Source of the DNA: Streptomyces sp. NBC_00094
GTDB taxonomy: Bacteria; Actinomycetota; Actinomycetes; Streptomycetales; Streptomycetaceae
Assembly (NCBI RefSeq): GCF_026343125.1
Contig: NZ_JAPEMB010000001.1
Coordinates: 3,098,501-3,162,500, forward strand
Reading direction: 5' to 3'
DNA: 64,000 bases
The position numbers were made by a program, and so were the translations under genes. The notes under the pieces are model-generated. The model ran no database searches, was not told the origin of the DNA, and saw nothing but the letters and a program-made list of their open reading frames with translations. This document shows, piece after piece, positions 22,952 to 31,560 of the stretch; the stretch's first letter is position 1, and each line of letters begins with the position of its first letter.

Positions 22952-25900
22952 ATGCAGATCCGGCTGACCGTCCTCGCGCCGCACTCCGGCCATGGCAGCC
23001 ACGGCGGCCACGGCGCCGGGCGCGCCTGTGACGTGCTCGTCACGGCCCCCGCCGGGACGGCGCTCGCCGCCGTCGCCTCCGGTCTGGCCGCCGCCGTCAC
23101 CGGCCCCGACACCTCCGCCTCGGGCACGACCGTGCTCTACGCCGGCGGGGAGCGCCTCGACAGTCGGCGGTGCGTGCTCGGCGAGCCCCCGCTCGTCGAC
23201 GGCGCCGTCCTCTCGCTCCAGGTCCCCGGCCCCGACGACCGGGTCGGTGAGGCCGCCTCCGCGCGGCTGCACGTCGTGGCGGGACCGGACGCGGGCGGGG
23301 TGCACCTGCTGCACGGCGGACCGATCAGAATCGGCCGTTCCGTCGACGCCGACGTGCCGCTCGACGACCCGGACGTCTCCCGCGCGCACTGCACGGTGAC
23401 CGTCGGCGACGACGGCCGCGTCACCGTCTCCGACCTGGGCTCGACGAACGGGACGACGCTCGACGGCGCCCCGGTCGGCGGCCGCCCGGTGCGGCTCCTC
23501 CCCGGTTCCCTGCTGCGCCTCGGCGAGTCCGCCCTCCGTCTGACCGGCCCCGGCGACGAACTCGGGGGTACGGACGCGGTGGCGACCGCACCCGACGGCG
23601 AAGGCCACCTGCGCGTCGCGCGCGGGGCGGCCGGACCGTCCGGACCCGAGGGGACGCCGTCGGCCGGCGCGCCCCCCGCGCCCTCCGCCCACCCGGTGGA
23701 CGACACGACCCACGGGGGCGCGCGCGGCATCCCGTACGACGCCTCCCACGCCACCTCCCCGGGTGCCCGCCGCAACGACGTCTACGTCGATCCGTACGCC
23801 GATCCGTACGGCGGCCGCCCCGGTGTCGACTCCCCCGGCCACGCGCGCGCGGAGGAGCCCGAGGACCCTGACGACCACGCCGGCGGCGAGGCCCACAGCC
23901 GGACCCGTCCGTCCCGTCGCGAGGCGGCCGCACCGGCCCCCGCGCCCGGCCGCACGGCCGGGAAGCGCGGGCTCGGCGCGTGGGCCCGGCGCCTCGCGGG
24001 CGGGCGCGAGGAGCTCCCGGCCACCGCAGCCGACCCCCTGACCACCCCGGACACGCACGTGGGCGCGCCCGCGAGTGCCCGGGCAGGCGAGCGGCCCGGC
24101 CCCGGCGCGCGGGACACGGCCACCGGGCCCGTGCCCGTGGCCGACACCTGGCCCGACCCGGCCACCGTCCTGCTCACCGCCCTCGGCCCCGGCCCGCGCC
24201 TCTGGGAGCGGGCGGAGGGCCATCCCGAGTCCCTCGTGGTCCGGCTCGGCACCACCGACCGCGCCGAGCTCTCCGGAGTGCCGGTCACCATCGGGCTGCG
24301 TGAGGCCGGTTCGCTCGGTCTCGCGGGCCCCGCCGACCGGCTCGCCGGGCTCGCCCGCTCGGTCGTGGCCCAGCTCGCCGCCCTGCACTCCCCCTCCGAC
24401 CTGGAGATCGTGCTGATCAGCGCCGACCGGAACCGCTCCCTTGAGGAGCGGCGCCGCGCCTGGGGCTGGCTCGGCTGGCTCCCGCACGTCCGGCCGGCCC
24501 ACGGCCAGGACTGCCGCCTGCTCCTCGCGTACGACCGCGAGCAGGCCCAGGCGCGTACGGCCGAGCTGACCCGGCGACTCGACGACGGTCCGCTCGGTCC
24601 CGGCTGGCCCAGCGCCGACCGCGCGTCCGTCGCCGAGGCCGCCGCGCGCCACGGCGGGCCGGCGACGGTCGTGATCGTGGACGGCGACCCCGGTTCGGCC
24701 GCGCTGCGCGAGACGGTCGCGCGGCTCGCGGGCGCCGGTGCGGCGGCCGGCATCCACCTTCTGTGCCTCGCCGAGGCGCCCTCGGCGACCCCGGAATCGC
24801 CCGTGGCCGCCACCTACGAGGCCGCCTGTGCCGCGTCCCTCGCCTTCCGCGAGTGCGGGGCCGCCGCGCTCCTCAGCGGCGACGTGGCGACGGCCCTGCG
24901 GCTGATCCGCACCTCCGGCGGGCGGGTCGCAGGCCACGGCACCGTCGGCGTGGTCGACGCGGTCTCCGTCGCCTGGGCCGACCGTTTCGGCCGCGCCCTC
25001 GCCCCGCTGCGTACGGAGACGGCGGCGGCGCCGCGCGGCCGGGCCGCCGCCCTGCCCCCGTCCTCGCGCCTGCTCGACGAGCTCGGCCTGGCCCGGGCCA
25101 CGCCCGCCTCCCTGCTGGCCCGCTGGGCCTCCGCCGGGGACGGCACCGTCGTGCTCGGCACGGGCCCGCGCGGCCCGCTGGCGGTGGACCTCACCCAGGA
25201 GGGTCCGCACCTGCTGATCGAGGGACCCGCGGGCAGCGGCCGCACGGAGCTGCTCCGCTCGGTCGCCGCCTCCCTGGCGGCCGGGGGCCGCCCCGACCGG
25301 CTGGGCCTGCTCCTGGTGGACGGCGCGGGCGGCGACCGCGGCGAGGGCCTCGCGGTCTGTACGGAACTGCCGCACGTCACCGAGCACCTGATCGCCTCCG
25401 ACCCGGTACGGATGCGGGAGTTCGCGCAGGCGCTGGGCGCCGAGCTGAAGCGCCGGGCGGAGATCCTGGGCGACGGCCACTTCGCCGACCGCCGGGGCAC
25501 GCGCGCGGCCGACCGGCTGATCGGCCAGCGTTCCGCGAGCGCGGCGGAGTCCGTACCCCAGGGTGCCCGCGCGACGGTCCGCGTCACCGCCGACCCGGGG
25601 GATCTGACGGACCGCCCGAGCGGCCGCACCCTCCGCACGGGCGACGGCACGATCGGCTCCCTCCCGACCGGCCGGGGGACCCGTACCCCCGACGGCGACC
25701 TCGGCGGCCGCCCCAGCGGCAGGATCACGTACTCGAGCGCGGCCGACCTGAACGGCCGCTCCGGCGGACGCGTGTCCCGCACCGGCGACAACAGCCTCCA
25801 CGACCGCCCCAGCGGCCGTACCCTCCGCGTCGGCGACGACGACACGGCCCGCCCCGGCACCCAGGCCCCGCACCCGGGCGCGGACGACGTGGGCGGCCGC

Positions 25901-27022
25901 GCCAGTGGCCGGGTTCCGTACCCCGGCGCGGACGACGTGGGCGGCCGCGCCAGTGGCCGGGTTCCGTACCCCGGCGCGGACGACCTCGACAGCCGCACCA
26001 GCGGCCGCGTACCCCGCACCGGCTCGGGCGACATCGGCGGCCGCCCCAGCGGACGCCTCCCCTACCCCGGCACGGACGACCTCGACAGCCGCACCAGCGG
26101 CCGCGTACCCCGCACCGGCTCGGGCGACATCGGCGCACGCCCCAGCGGACGCCTCCCCTACCCCGGCGCCGACGACCTCGGCGAGCGGTCCGGTTCCCGG
26201 ACGCGGCCGGCCGGCGGGGGCGCCTTCCTGGCCGATACGCCCAGCGGGCGACTGCCTCGGCGTGAGGGCGGGTCCCTTGAGGATCGCCCGAGCAGCCGGA
26301 CCCTCCGCACCGGCAACGGTGACCTCACTGACCAGTCGAGCGGGCGCGTGTCGGCCTCCGGGGCCGGCGGGCGCGTCCCGCACCCCGCGAGCGAGCAGCA
26401 GGCCGGGGCAGCCGACCCGGCCAGTGGGCGGATTCCGCGTCCCGCCGTCGGGGAGCCCGGGGCCGCCCGGCATGCGGCGGGTTCCGGGCCGCTGCCCCGG
26501 CTCGTCGTCCTCGTCGACGACTTCGACGCCCTCGTCGCCCCGGCGCTCGGCGCCCCCGGCCGTCCGGCCGCCGGGTCCGTCGTGCGGGCCCTGGAGGCCG
26601 TCGCCCGGCACGGCGAGCGGCTCGGGGTGCACCTCGTCGCCACCTCGGCGCGCCCGGACCGTACCGCCGACACCGAGCTCGCCCACGGGGCGCGGCTGCG
26701 GATCGTGCTCGACGCGCCCCCGGTGGCCGCGGGCCCGGACGTACCGGCGGCAGGCCGGGGCAGGCTCGGGCACCCGGACGGGCGCGTGACCCCGTTCCAG
26801 GCGGGCCGCGTCACCGGCCGCATCCCCCGGACGGCGACGCTCCGCCCGGTCGTCGTCCCGCTGGAGTGGGAGCGGATGGGCGACCCGCCCACCCGTCGCC
26901 CGGTCCGCGAACTGGGCAACGGCCCGACGGACCTGGCACTCCTCGCGAGCGCCCTGGACCGGGCGGCGCGTTCGGTCGAGGCGTCCCCCATAGCACCGCT
27001 CGCCCCCGCCACCCGCACCTGA
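22952..27022 (+). CDS. Large FHA-FtsK/EssC-like ATPase with internal repeat array
   Basis: The protein has 1356 residues. Residues 1-95 are an N-terminal beta-rich domain. An FHA domain follows at about 110-195 (IRIGRSVDADVPLDDPDVSR, SDLGSTNGTTLDG), which binds phosphothreonine. Then comes a disordered Pro/Ala-rich linker (200-370), an FtsK/EssC-type degenerate segment (370-640), and an ATPase with Walker A EGPAGSGRTELLRSV (~755-770) and Walker B LVVLVDDFDALV (~1184). Between Walker A and B lies a repeat array of 16-residue units (SGRVPYPGADD type). No membrane helices are seen, unlike T7SS EccC/EssC. The ATG at 22952 has GAAGGGA about 11 bases upstream. Being divergent from PkaA/PkaB kinases, it may be their phospho-dependent partner (inference). 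Translocase function is unproven. Confidence 0.75.
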   Translation: MQIRLTVLAPHSGHGSHGGHGAGRACDVLVTAPAGTALAAVASGLAAAVTGPDTSASGTTVLYAGGERLDSRRCVLGEPPLVDGAVLSLQVPGPDDRVGEAASARLHVVAGPDAGGVHLLHGGPIRIGRSVDADVPLDDPDVSRAHCTVTVGDDGRVTVSDLGSTNGTTLDGAPVGGRPVRLLPGSLLRLGESALRLTGPGDELGGTDAVATAPDGEGHLRVARGAAGPSGPEGTPSAGAPPAPSAHPVDDTTHGGARGIPYDASHATSPGARRNDVYVDPYADPYGGRPGVDSPGHARAEEPEDPDDHAGGEAHSRTRPSRREAAAPAPAPGRTAGKRGLGAWARRLAGGREELPATAADPLTTPDTHVGAPASARAGERPGPGARDTATGPVPVADTWPDPATVLLTALGPGPRLWERAEGHPESLVVRLGTTDRAELSGVPVTIGLREAGSLGLAGPADRLAGLARSVVAQLAALHSPSDLEIVLISADRNRSLEERRRAWGWLGWLPHVRPAHGQDCRLLLAYDREQAQARTAELTRRLDDGPLGPGWPSADRASVAEAAARHGGPATVVIVDGDPGSAALRETVARLAGAGAAAGIHLLCLAEAPSATPESPVAATYEAACAASLAFRECGAAALLSGDVATALRLIRTSGGRVAGHGTVGVVDAVSVAWADRFGRALAPLRTETAAAPRGRAAALPPSSRLLDELGLARATPASLLARWASAGDGTVVLGTGPRGPLAVDLTQEGPHLLIEGPAGSGRTELLRSVAASLAAGGRPDRLGLLLVDGAGGDRGEGLAVCTELPHVTEHLIASDPVRMREFAQALGAELKRRAEILGDGHFADRRGTRAADRLIGQRSASAAESVPQGARATVRVTADPGDLTDRPSGRTLRTGDGTIGSLPTGRGTRTPDGDLGGRPSGRITYSSAADLNGRSGGRVSRTGDNSLHDRPSGRTLRVGDDDTARPGTQAPHPGADDVGGRASGRVPYPGADDVGGRASGRVPYPGADDLDSRTSGRVPRTGSGDIGGRPSGRLPYPGTDDLDSRTSGRVPRTGSGDIGARPSGRLPYPGADDLGERSGSRTRPAGGGAFLADTPSGRLPRREGGSLEDRPSSRTLRTGNGDLTDQSSGRVSASGAGGRVPHPASEQQAGAADPASGRIPRPAVGEPGAARHAAGSGPLPRLVVLVDDFDALVAPALGAPGRPAAGSVVRALEAVARHGERLGVHLVATSARPDRTADTELAHGARLRIVLDAPPVAAGPDVPAAGRGRLGHPDGRVTPFQAGRVTGRIPRTATLRPVVVPLEWERMGDPPTRRPVRELGNGPTDLALLASALDRAARSVEASPIAPLAPATRT
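25590..26440. repeat. 48-bp tandem repeats in the FHA-FtsK gene
   Basis: Seven clear 48-base (16-codon) units run from 25877 to 26212 at exact 48-base periodicity. The first two are nearly identical, and units 3-4 are duplicated as 5-6. More degenerate units extend to about 25590 and 26440. The consensus is G-x-D-D-[VL]-x-x-R-x-S-G-R-[VL]-P-x-x. Confidence 0.85.
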
Positions 27023-27146
27023 CGGCACGTCACGAGGGCATCACGATCGCCCACTTGACGCGGAAGGCGGTATTGCGGGGGCGCCTCCGCCCGGCGTAGA
27101 CCTGTCGGCACGGGACAGCGACGCGCACAGGAGAGACGGGGCAGCG

Positions 27147-28505
27147 ATGCGTACAACTCTTCGTCCACGCAAGGCCGCAGTGACCATGACGGCGCTCACG
27201 GCACTCACCGCACTGGCCCTCGCGGCCTGCGGCACCGAGACCCGCAAGGACCCGGGCGATCCCACGTCCGGCCCCGGCTTACCCCTCAAGGGCGAGGAGA
27301 TCGAGGTCGCCGCCGTCTGGACGGGCCCCGAGCAGGAGAACTTCACCAAGGTCCTGCGGGAGTTCGAGAAGCGCACCGGCGCGACCGTCACCTTCGTGCC
27401 CGCCCAGGACCCGATCGTGAACTTCCTCGGGACGAAGATCGCCGGCGGCTCGCCGCCCGACGTGGCGATGCTCCCGCAGGTGGGCGCGATCCGGCAGGCA
27501 GCCACACAGAAGTGGCTCAAGCCGGTCGGCCCCGAGGCCAAGGCCCAGCTCGCCGCGCACTACTCGCCCGGCTGGCAGCAGCTCGGTGCGGTCGACGGCA
27601 CCCAGTACGGGGTCTACTTCAAGGCCGCCAACAAGTCCCTGATCTGGTACAACACCGCGGTCTTCGAGAACGCGGGCGCGATGGAGCCGAAGACCTGGAA
27701 GGAGTTCCTCACCACCGCCGAGACGATCTCGGCCTCCGGCGTCACCCCGGTCTCGGTCGGCGGCGCGGACGGCTGGACGCTCACCGACTGGTTCGAGAAC
27801 GTCTACCTCTCCCAGGCGGGCCCGGCGAAGTACGACCAGCTGGCCAGGCACGAGATCAAGTGGACCGACCCGTCCGTCGCCGCGGCTCTGACCACGCTCG
27901 CCGAGCTGTTCGGGAAGCCGGCGCTGCTCGCGGGCGGGACGAGCGGCGCGCTGCAGACGGAGTACCCGGTCTCGGTGACGCAGACCTTCACGGGCGGCGA
28001 CCAGCCCAAGGGAGCGATGGTCTTCGAGGGCGACTTCGCCGCCGTCAACATCGCCCAGACGAAGGCGAAGATCGGTACGGACGCGAAGGTCTTCCCGTTC
28101 CCGACGGTCGGCGGCGGCACCGCTCCCGTCGTGACGGCCGGCGACGCGGCCGTGGCGCTGAAGGACACCAAGGGCGCGCAGGCGCTGCTCGCCTTCCTGG
28201 CCTCGCCCGAGGCGGCGAGGATCTGGGCGGCCGAGGGCGGCTTCCTCTCCCCGAACAAGAGCCTGGACCCGGCCGCGTACCCGAACGACGTCCAGCGCGA
28301 GATCGCCAAGGCGCTCATCGGCGCCGGGGACGACTTCCGCTTCGACATGTCGGACCAGATGCCACAGTCCTTCGGCGGGACGCCGGGCAAGGGCGAGTGG
28401 AAGGCGCTCCAGGACTTCCTGAAGAACCCGAAGGACATCGCCGGGGCCCAGGCACGCCTGGAGGCGGACGCGGAGAAGGCGTACCGGGCCGCCGCGAAGA
28501 GCTGA
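27147..28505 (+). CDS. ABC transporter sugar-binding lipoprotein
   Basis: This 452-residue family-1 solute-binding protein starts with signal peptide ALTALTALALAAC, with lipobox LAAC (Cys about 28); it is lipidated and captures a sugar or oligosaccharide outside the membrane. The core begins VAAVWTGPEQENFTKVLREF, and the C-terminal part has GGFLSPNKSLDPAAYPNDVQ. It is first of three genes with two permeases downstream; no ATPase is present, so it likely uses the shared MsiK-type ATPase. Codon 45 is TTA (27279-27281), extremely rare in Streptomyces and dependent on the bldA tRNA. The ATG at 27147 has GGAGAGACGGGG upstream. Confidence 0.9.
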   Translation: MRTTLRPRKAAVTMTALTALTALALAACGTETRKDPGDPTSGPGLPLKGEEIEVAAVWTGPEQENFTKVLREFEKRTGATVTFVPAQDPIVNFLGTKIAGGSPPDVAMLPQVGAIRQAATQKWLKPVGPEAKAQLAAHYSPGWQQLGAVDGTQYGVYFKAANKSLIWYNTAVFENAGAMEPKTWKEFLTTAETISASGVTPVSVGGADGWTLTDWFENVYLSQAGPAKYDQLARHEIKWTDPSVAAALTTLAELFGKPALLAGGTSGALQTEYPVSVTQTFTGGDQPKGAMVFEGDFAAVNIAQTKAKIGTDAKVFPFPTVGGGTAPVVTAGDAAVALKDTKGAQALLAFLASPEAARIWAAEGGFLSPNKSLDPAAYPNDVQREIAKALIGAGDDFRFDMSDQMPQSFGGTPGKGEWKALQDFLKNPKDIAGAQARLEADAEKAYRAAAKS

Positions 28506-28514
28506 GGACCCGGC

Positions 28515-29906
28515 ATGCCGTGGATCCCCGACAGCAAGAACCAGCGCAGGAACAGCAACACGGACAGCAACACGGACAGGGACAGGAGCGAGGTCAAGGG
28601 CAAGGGCAGGAACAGGAACAAGAGCAGGAGCAGGGCGGTCGCGGCGGGGTTCCTTCTCCCCGCCCTGCTCCTCCTCGGCGCGCTGGTCGTCTACCCGATC
28701 GGGTACTCCGTCCGCCGTTCGCTCTTCGACCGCTCCGGCTCCGCCTTCGTGGGCCTGGACAACTACCTCGCGCTCGTCACCGACGACTCGCTCCGCACCG
28801 CCGTACGGAACAACCTGATCTGGCTGGTCCTCGCCCCCGCCGTCGCCACCGCCCTCGGTCTGGTCTTCGCCGTCCTCACCGAACGCGTCCGCTGGGGCAC
28901 GGCGTTCAAGCTCGTCGTCTTCATGCCGATGGCGATCTCGATGCTGGCGGCCGGAATCATCTTCCGGCTCGTCTACGAGCAGGACCCGGACCGCGGGATC
29001 GCCAACGCCGTCTGGGTCGGGGTCCACGACACCTTCGCCGAGGCCTCGGGCTTCCCCCGGGCCCGCCCGCTGCCCGCGCACCCGCTGAAAGCGGCCGGCG
29101 GCGGCGCGTACGTCACCGAGGAGGCGGTGCGCGCCGGGGAGCCCGTCCGGCTCCCGCTCGTCGGGGTGGCTCCTGGCCGGATGCCGGCGGAGGCCCGCCC
29201 CGCGCGCGAGCCCGCTCCCCCGCCCGCGGGGGCGATCACCGGCACGGCCTGGCTGGACTTCACCCGGGGCGGCGGCGGGAAGCCGAACGTCGTCGACCCG
29301 GCCGAACTGGGCCTCGCCGGGCTGCGGATCGAGGCGGTACGGGACGGGAAGGTCGTCGCGACGGCCACGGCGGCGGCCGACGGCACCTTCACGCTGCCCG
29401 CCGACCGCGCCGACGGAGCCGTACTCCGCCTCCCCGCGAGCAATTTCCGGGAGCAGTACGACGGCGTGGAGTGGCTGGGTCCGTCGCTCGTCACCCCGGC
29501 CGTGATCGGGGCGTACGTGTGGATGTGGGCCGGGTTCGCGATGGTGCTGATCGGTGCCGGTCTCGCGGCCGTACCGCGCGAGCTGCTCGAAGCGGCGCGG
29601 GTCGACGGGGCGAACGAGTGGCAGGTGTTCCGCCGGATCACCGTCCCGCTCCTGGCGCCGGTCCTCGTGGTCGTCCTCGTCACCCTGATGATCAACGTGC
29701 TCAAGGTCTTCGACCTGGTCTTCGTCATCGCGCCGGGCTCGGCGCAGGACGACGCGAACGTGCTGGCGCTCCAGCTGTACCGCTCGTCGTTCGGCACGGA
29801 CGCGGACCTCGGGGTCGGCTCGGCCATCGCCGTCGTCCTGCTCCTGCTGGTGCTGCCGGTGATGGCGGTCAACATCCGCCGCATACGAAGGGAGACCCGC
29901 CGATGA
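28515..29906 (+). CDS. ABC sugar permease with large extracytoplasmic insert
   Basis: This 463-residue MalF/UgpA-type permease starts with a ~40-residue hydrophilic head rich in Asn/Arg/Lys/Ser. The first membrane helix is ALLLLGALVVYPIGYSVRRS, and the EAA loop is ELLEAARVDGANEWQVFRRI. A typical family member is about 300 residues; here about 150 extra residues (about 171-320) lie between TM3 and TM4. They include a Pro-rich part and a beta-sandwich-like segment (LAGLRIEAVRDGKVVATATA, DGTFTLPADRADGAVLRLPA) resembling SdrD-B/CarboxypepD-regulatory repeats. The loop position places the insert outside the membrane. It begins 9 bases after the binding-protein gene and overlaps the next permease. 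Confidence 0.88.
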   Translation: MPWIPDSKNQRRNSNTDSNTDRDRSEVKGKGRNRNKSRSRAVAAGFLLPALLLLGALVVYPIGYSVRRSLFDRSGSAFVGLDNYLALVTDDSLRTAVRNNLIWLVLAPAVATALGLVFAVLTERVRWGTAFKLVVFMPMAISMLAAGIIFRLVYEQDPDRGIANAVWVGVHDTFAEASGFPRARPLPAHPLKAAGGGAYVTEEAVRAGEPVRLPLVGVAPGRMPAEARPAREPAPPPAGAITGTAWLDFTRGGGGKPNVVDPAELGLAGLRIEAVRDGKVVATATAAADGTFTLPADRADGAVLRLPASNFREQYDGVEWLGPSLVTPAVIGAYVWMWAGFAMVLIGAGLAAVPRELLEAARVDGANEWQVFRRITVPLLAPVLVVVLVTLMINVLKVFDLVFVIAPGSAQDDANVLALQLYRSSFGTDADLGVGSAIAVVLLLLVLPVMAVNIRRIRRETRR

Positions 29907-30754
29907 CCTCCCTCGCCTCCCGGGTCGCGGCCCGCGCGGCCGGCGGCGCGGTCCGCGTCGTCCTCGTCCTGGCCGGCCTGATCTGGCTGCTGCCGACGGT
30001 CGGGCTGCTGTTCTCCTCCTTCCGCTCGCCCGCCGACATAGCGGCGAGCGGCTGGTGGCAGGTGTTCGGGGCCCCGACGCAGCTGACGGCGGAGAACTAC
30101 GGCAACCTCCTCGCGAACGGAACGATCACCGGCTCCCTCCTCTCCACCGTCCTGATCACCGTCCCGGCCACGCTCCTCGTCCTCGCCCTCGGCTCGTTCG
30201 CGGGGTACGCCTTCGCGTGGCTGGAGTTCCCGGGCCGGGACTGGTGGTTCCTGGGGGTGGTGGCCCTGCTGGTGGTCCCGGTCCAGGTCGCCCTGGTCCC
30301 GGTGTCGAAGCTCTTCGGCGCGGTCGGGCTCTTCGAGACGACGCTGGGGGTCGTCCTCTTCCACACCGCCTTCGGCCTGCCGTTCGCGATCTTCCTGCTG
30401 CGGAACTTCTTCGCGGAGATCCCCCGCGAGCTCCTGGAGGCGGCGCGGCTCGACGGAGCGGGCGAGGTGCGGCTGTTCACCCGGGTGGTGCTGCCGCTCG
30501 GCGGCCCGGCGATCGCCTCACTGGGGATCTTCCAGTTCCTGTGGGTGTGGAACGACATGCTGATCGCGCTGATCTTCGCGGACTCGCAGTCGCCGCCGAT
30601 CACGGTGGCGCTCCAGCAGCAGGTCCGGCAGTTCGGGAACAACGTGGACGTGCTGGCGCCGGGGGCGTTCCTGTCGATGGTGGTGCCGCTGGTGGTGTTC
30701 TTCGCGTTCCAGCGGCAGTTCGCGTCCGGGGTGATGGCGGGCGCGGTGAAGTAG
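29903..30754 (+). CDS. ABC sugar permease (MalG type)
   Basis: This 283-residue inner-membrane permease has about six helices and the EAA loop ELLEAARLDGAGEVRLFTRV. It pairs with the preceding permease to form the translocation pore for the lipoprotein-delivered sugar. The ATG at 29903 overlaps the stop of the previous gene (ATGA), so translation is coupled. The C-terminus (FQRQFASGVMAGAVK) is typical of MalG-like proteins. The operon ends here, 44 bases before the convergent TetR gene. Confidence 0.92.
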   Translation: MTSLASRVAARAAGGAVRVVLVLAGLIWLLPTVGLLFSSFRSPADIAASGWWQVFGAPTQLTAENYGNLLANGTITGSLLSTVLITVPATLLVLALGSFAGYAFAWLEFPGRDWWFLGVVALLVVPVQVALVPVSKLFGAVGLFETTLGVVLFHTAFGLPFAIFLLRNFFAEIPRELLEAARLDGAGEVRLFTRVVLPLGGPAIASLGIFQFLWVWNDMLIALIFADSQSPPITVALQQQVRQFGNNVDVLAPGAFLSMVVPLVVFFAFQRQFASGVMAGAVK

Positions 30755-30798
30755 GCACTCAGGCCGTCAAACCCTCAGGCCTTCAGGCCCTCAGACCC

Positions 30799-31398
30799 TC
30801 AGGCCTTGAGCGCCGCCACCGCCGAGCGCGCGAGCTCGTCCACGTACCCCGAGGGCAGCTCCGTACGGACGACGACGAGGCGCCAGTACAGCGGGCCGAC
30901 GACCAGGTCGAGGGCCTTGGCCGGGTCGGTGTCCCCGGGGAGCTCGCCGCGCGCGACGGCCTCCCGGACGATCTGGGCCATGACGCCCTGCCGGCCGTCG
31001 AGCAGCGCCTCCCGGATGGCGTCGGCGATCTCCGGCTGCCGCGCGGCCTCGACGAGGAGGTCGGGGATGACCTGCGAGGCGACGGGGTGGCGCAGGGCGT
31101 ACGAGGCCACTTCGAGGAGTGCGCGTACGTCCCCGTGCAGGGAGCCGGTGGCGGGCACCGGCATGCCCTGGGCGGCGACGGCGCCGACGAGGTCGAGGAC
31201 GAGGGCGAGCTTGGACTTCCACCGCCGGTAGACGGCGGTCTTGCCGACGCCCGCGCGGCGCGCGATGCCCTCGATGGACATCCGGGCGAAGCCGACGGCC
31301 GCGAGCTCCTCGAAGACGGCGGCACGGATGGCCTCGGTCACGTCCTCGCGGAGTACGGCGGCTCCGGCGGGGGCGCGGCGGGGGGTCGGTTCGGTCAT
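30799..31398 (-). CDS. TetR-family transcriptional regulator
   Basis: This 199-residue repressor-type protein has the N-terminal helix-turn-helix MSIEGIARRAGVGKTAVYRR (about residues 41-60). A C-terminal ligand domain with AARQPEIADAIREALLDGRQ follows, of the TetR_C_11-like class. The ATG at 31398 is chosen over upstream codons because the family start and an AGGATG ribosome site agree. It is divergent from the Wzm/Wzt-type exporter genes. The 162-base intergenic region holds two copies of a 20-base operator-like repeat. It may therefore control the exporter and itself; the convergent sugar importer is a less likely target. Confidence 0.88.
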   Translation of the reverse strand: MTEPTPRRAPAGAAVLREDVTEAIRAAVFEELAAVGFARMSIEGIARRAGVGKTAVYRRWKSKLALVLDLVGAVAAQGMPVPATGSLHGDVRALLEVASYALRHPVASQVIPDLLVEAARQPEIADAIREALLDGRQGVMAQIVREAVARGELPGDTDPAKALDLVVGPLYWRLVVVRTELPSGYVDELARSAVAALKA

Positions 31399-31427
31399 GA
31401 ACGGCATCCTAACCAACGACGACATCA

Positions 31428-31496
31428 CGACGATACGGTTGCGTTCCGACGTGCAGGCGTCCTAACCTCCCCGTAGCGACGATACGGACCCGTTCC
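31428..31496. promoter_or_regulatory. Two 20-bp operator-like repeats between tetR and wzm
   Basis: CGACGATACGGTTGCGTTCC (31428-31447) and CGACGATACGGACCCGTTCC (31477-31496) match at 17 of 20 positions and are imperfect palindromes of the GATACGG-nn-CCGTTCC type. Starts are 49 bases apart. They lie in the divergent tetR/exporter promoter region and are good TetR operator candidates. Confidence 0.55.
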
Positions 31497-31560
31497 ATCG
31501 TGGACGCCGTCCGCACCGCCCCTAGGAGATGCCCCGCAGCCCCCGTCGAAAGCGCACCCC

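Noticed and set aside
22898..27028. Long open frame on the minus strand opposite the FHA-FtsK gene
   Set aside because: Antisense shadow; its repeats mirror the 48-bp repeats of the real gene, and there is no family match or ribosome site.
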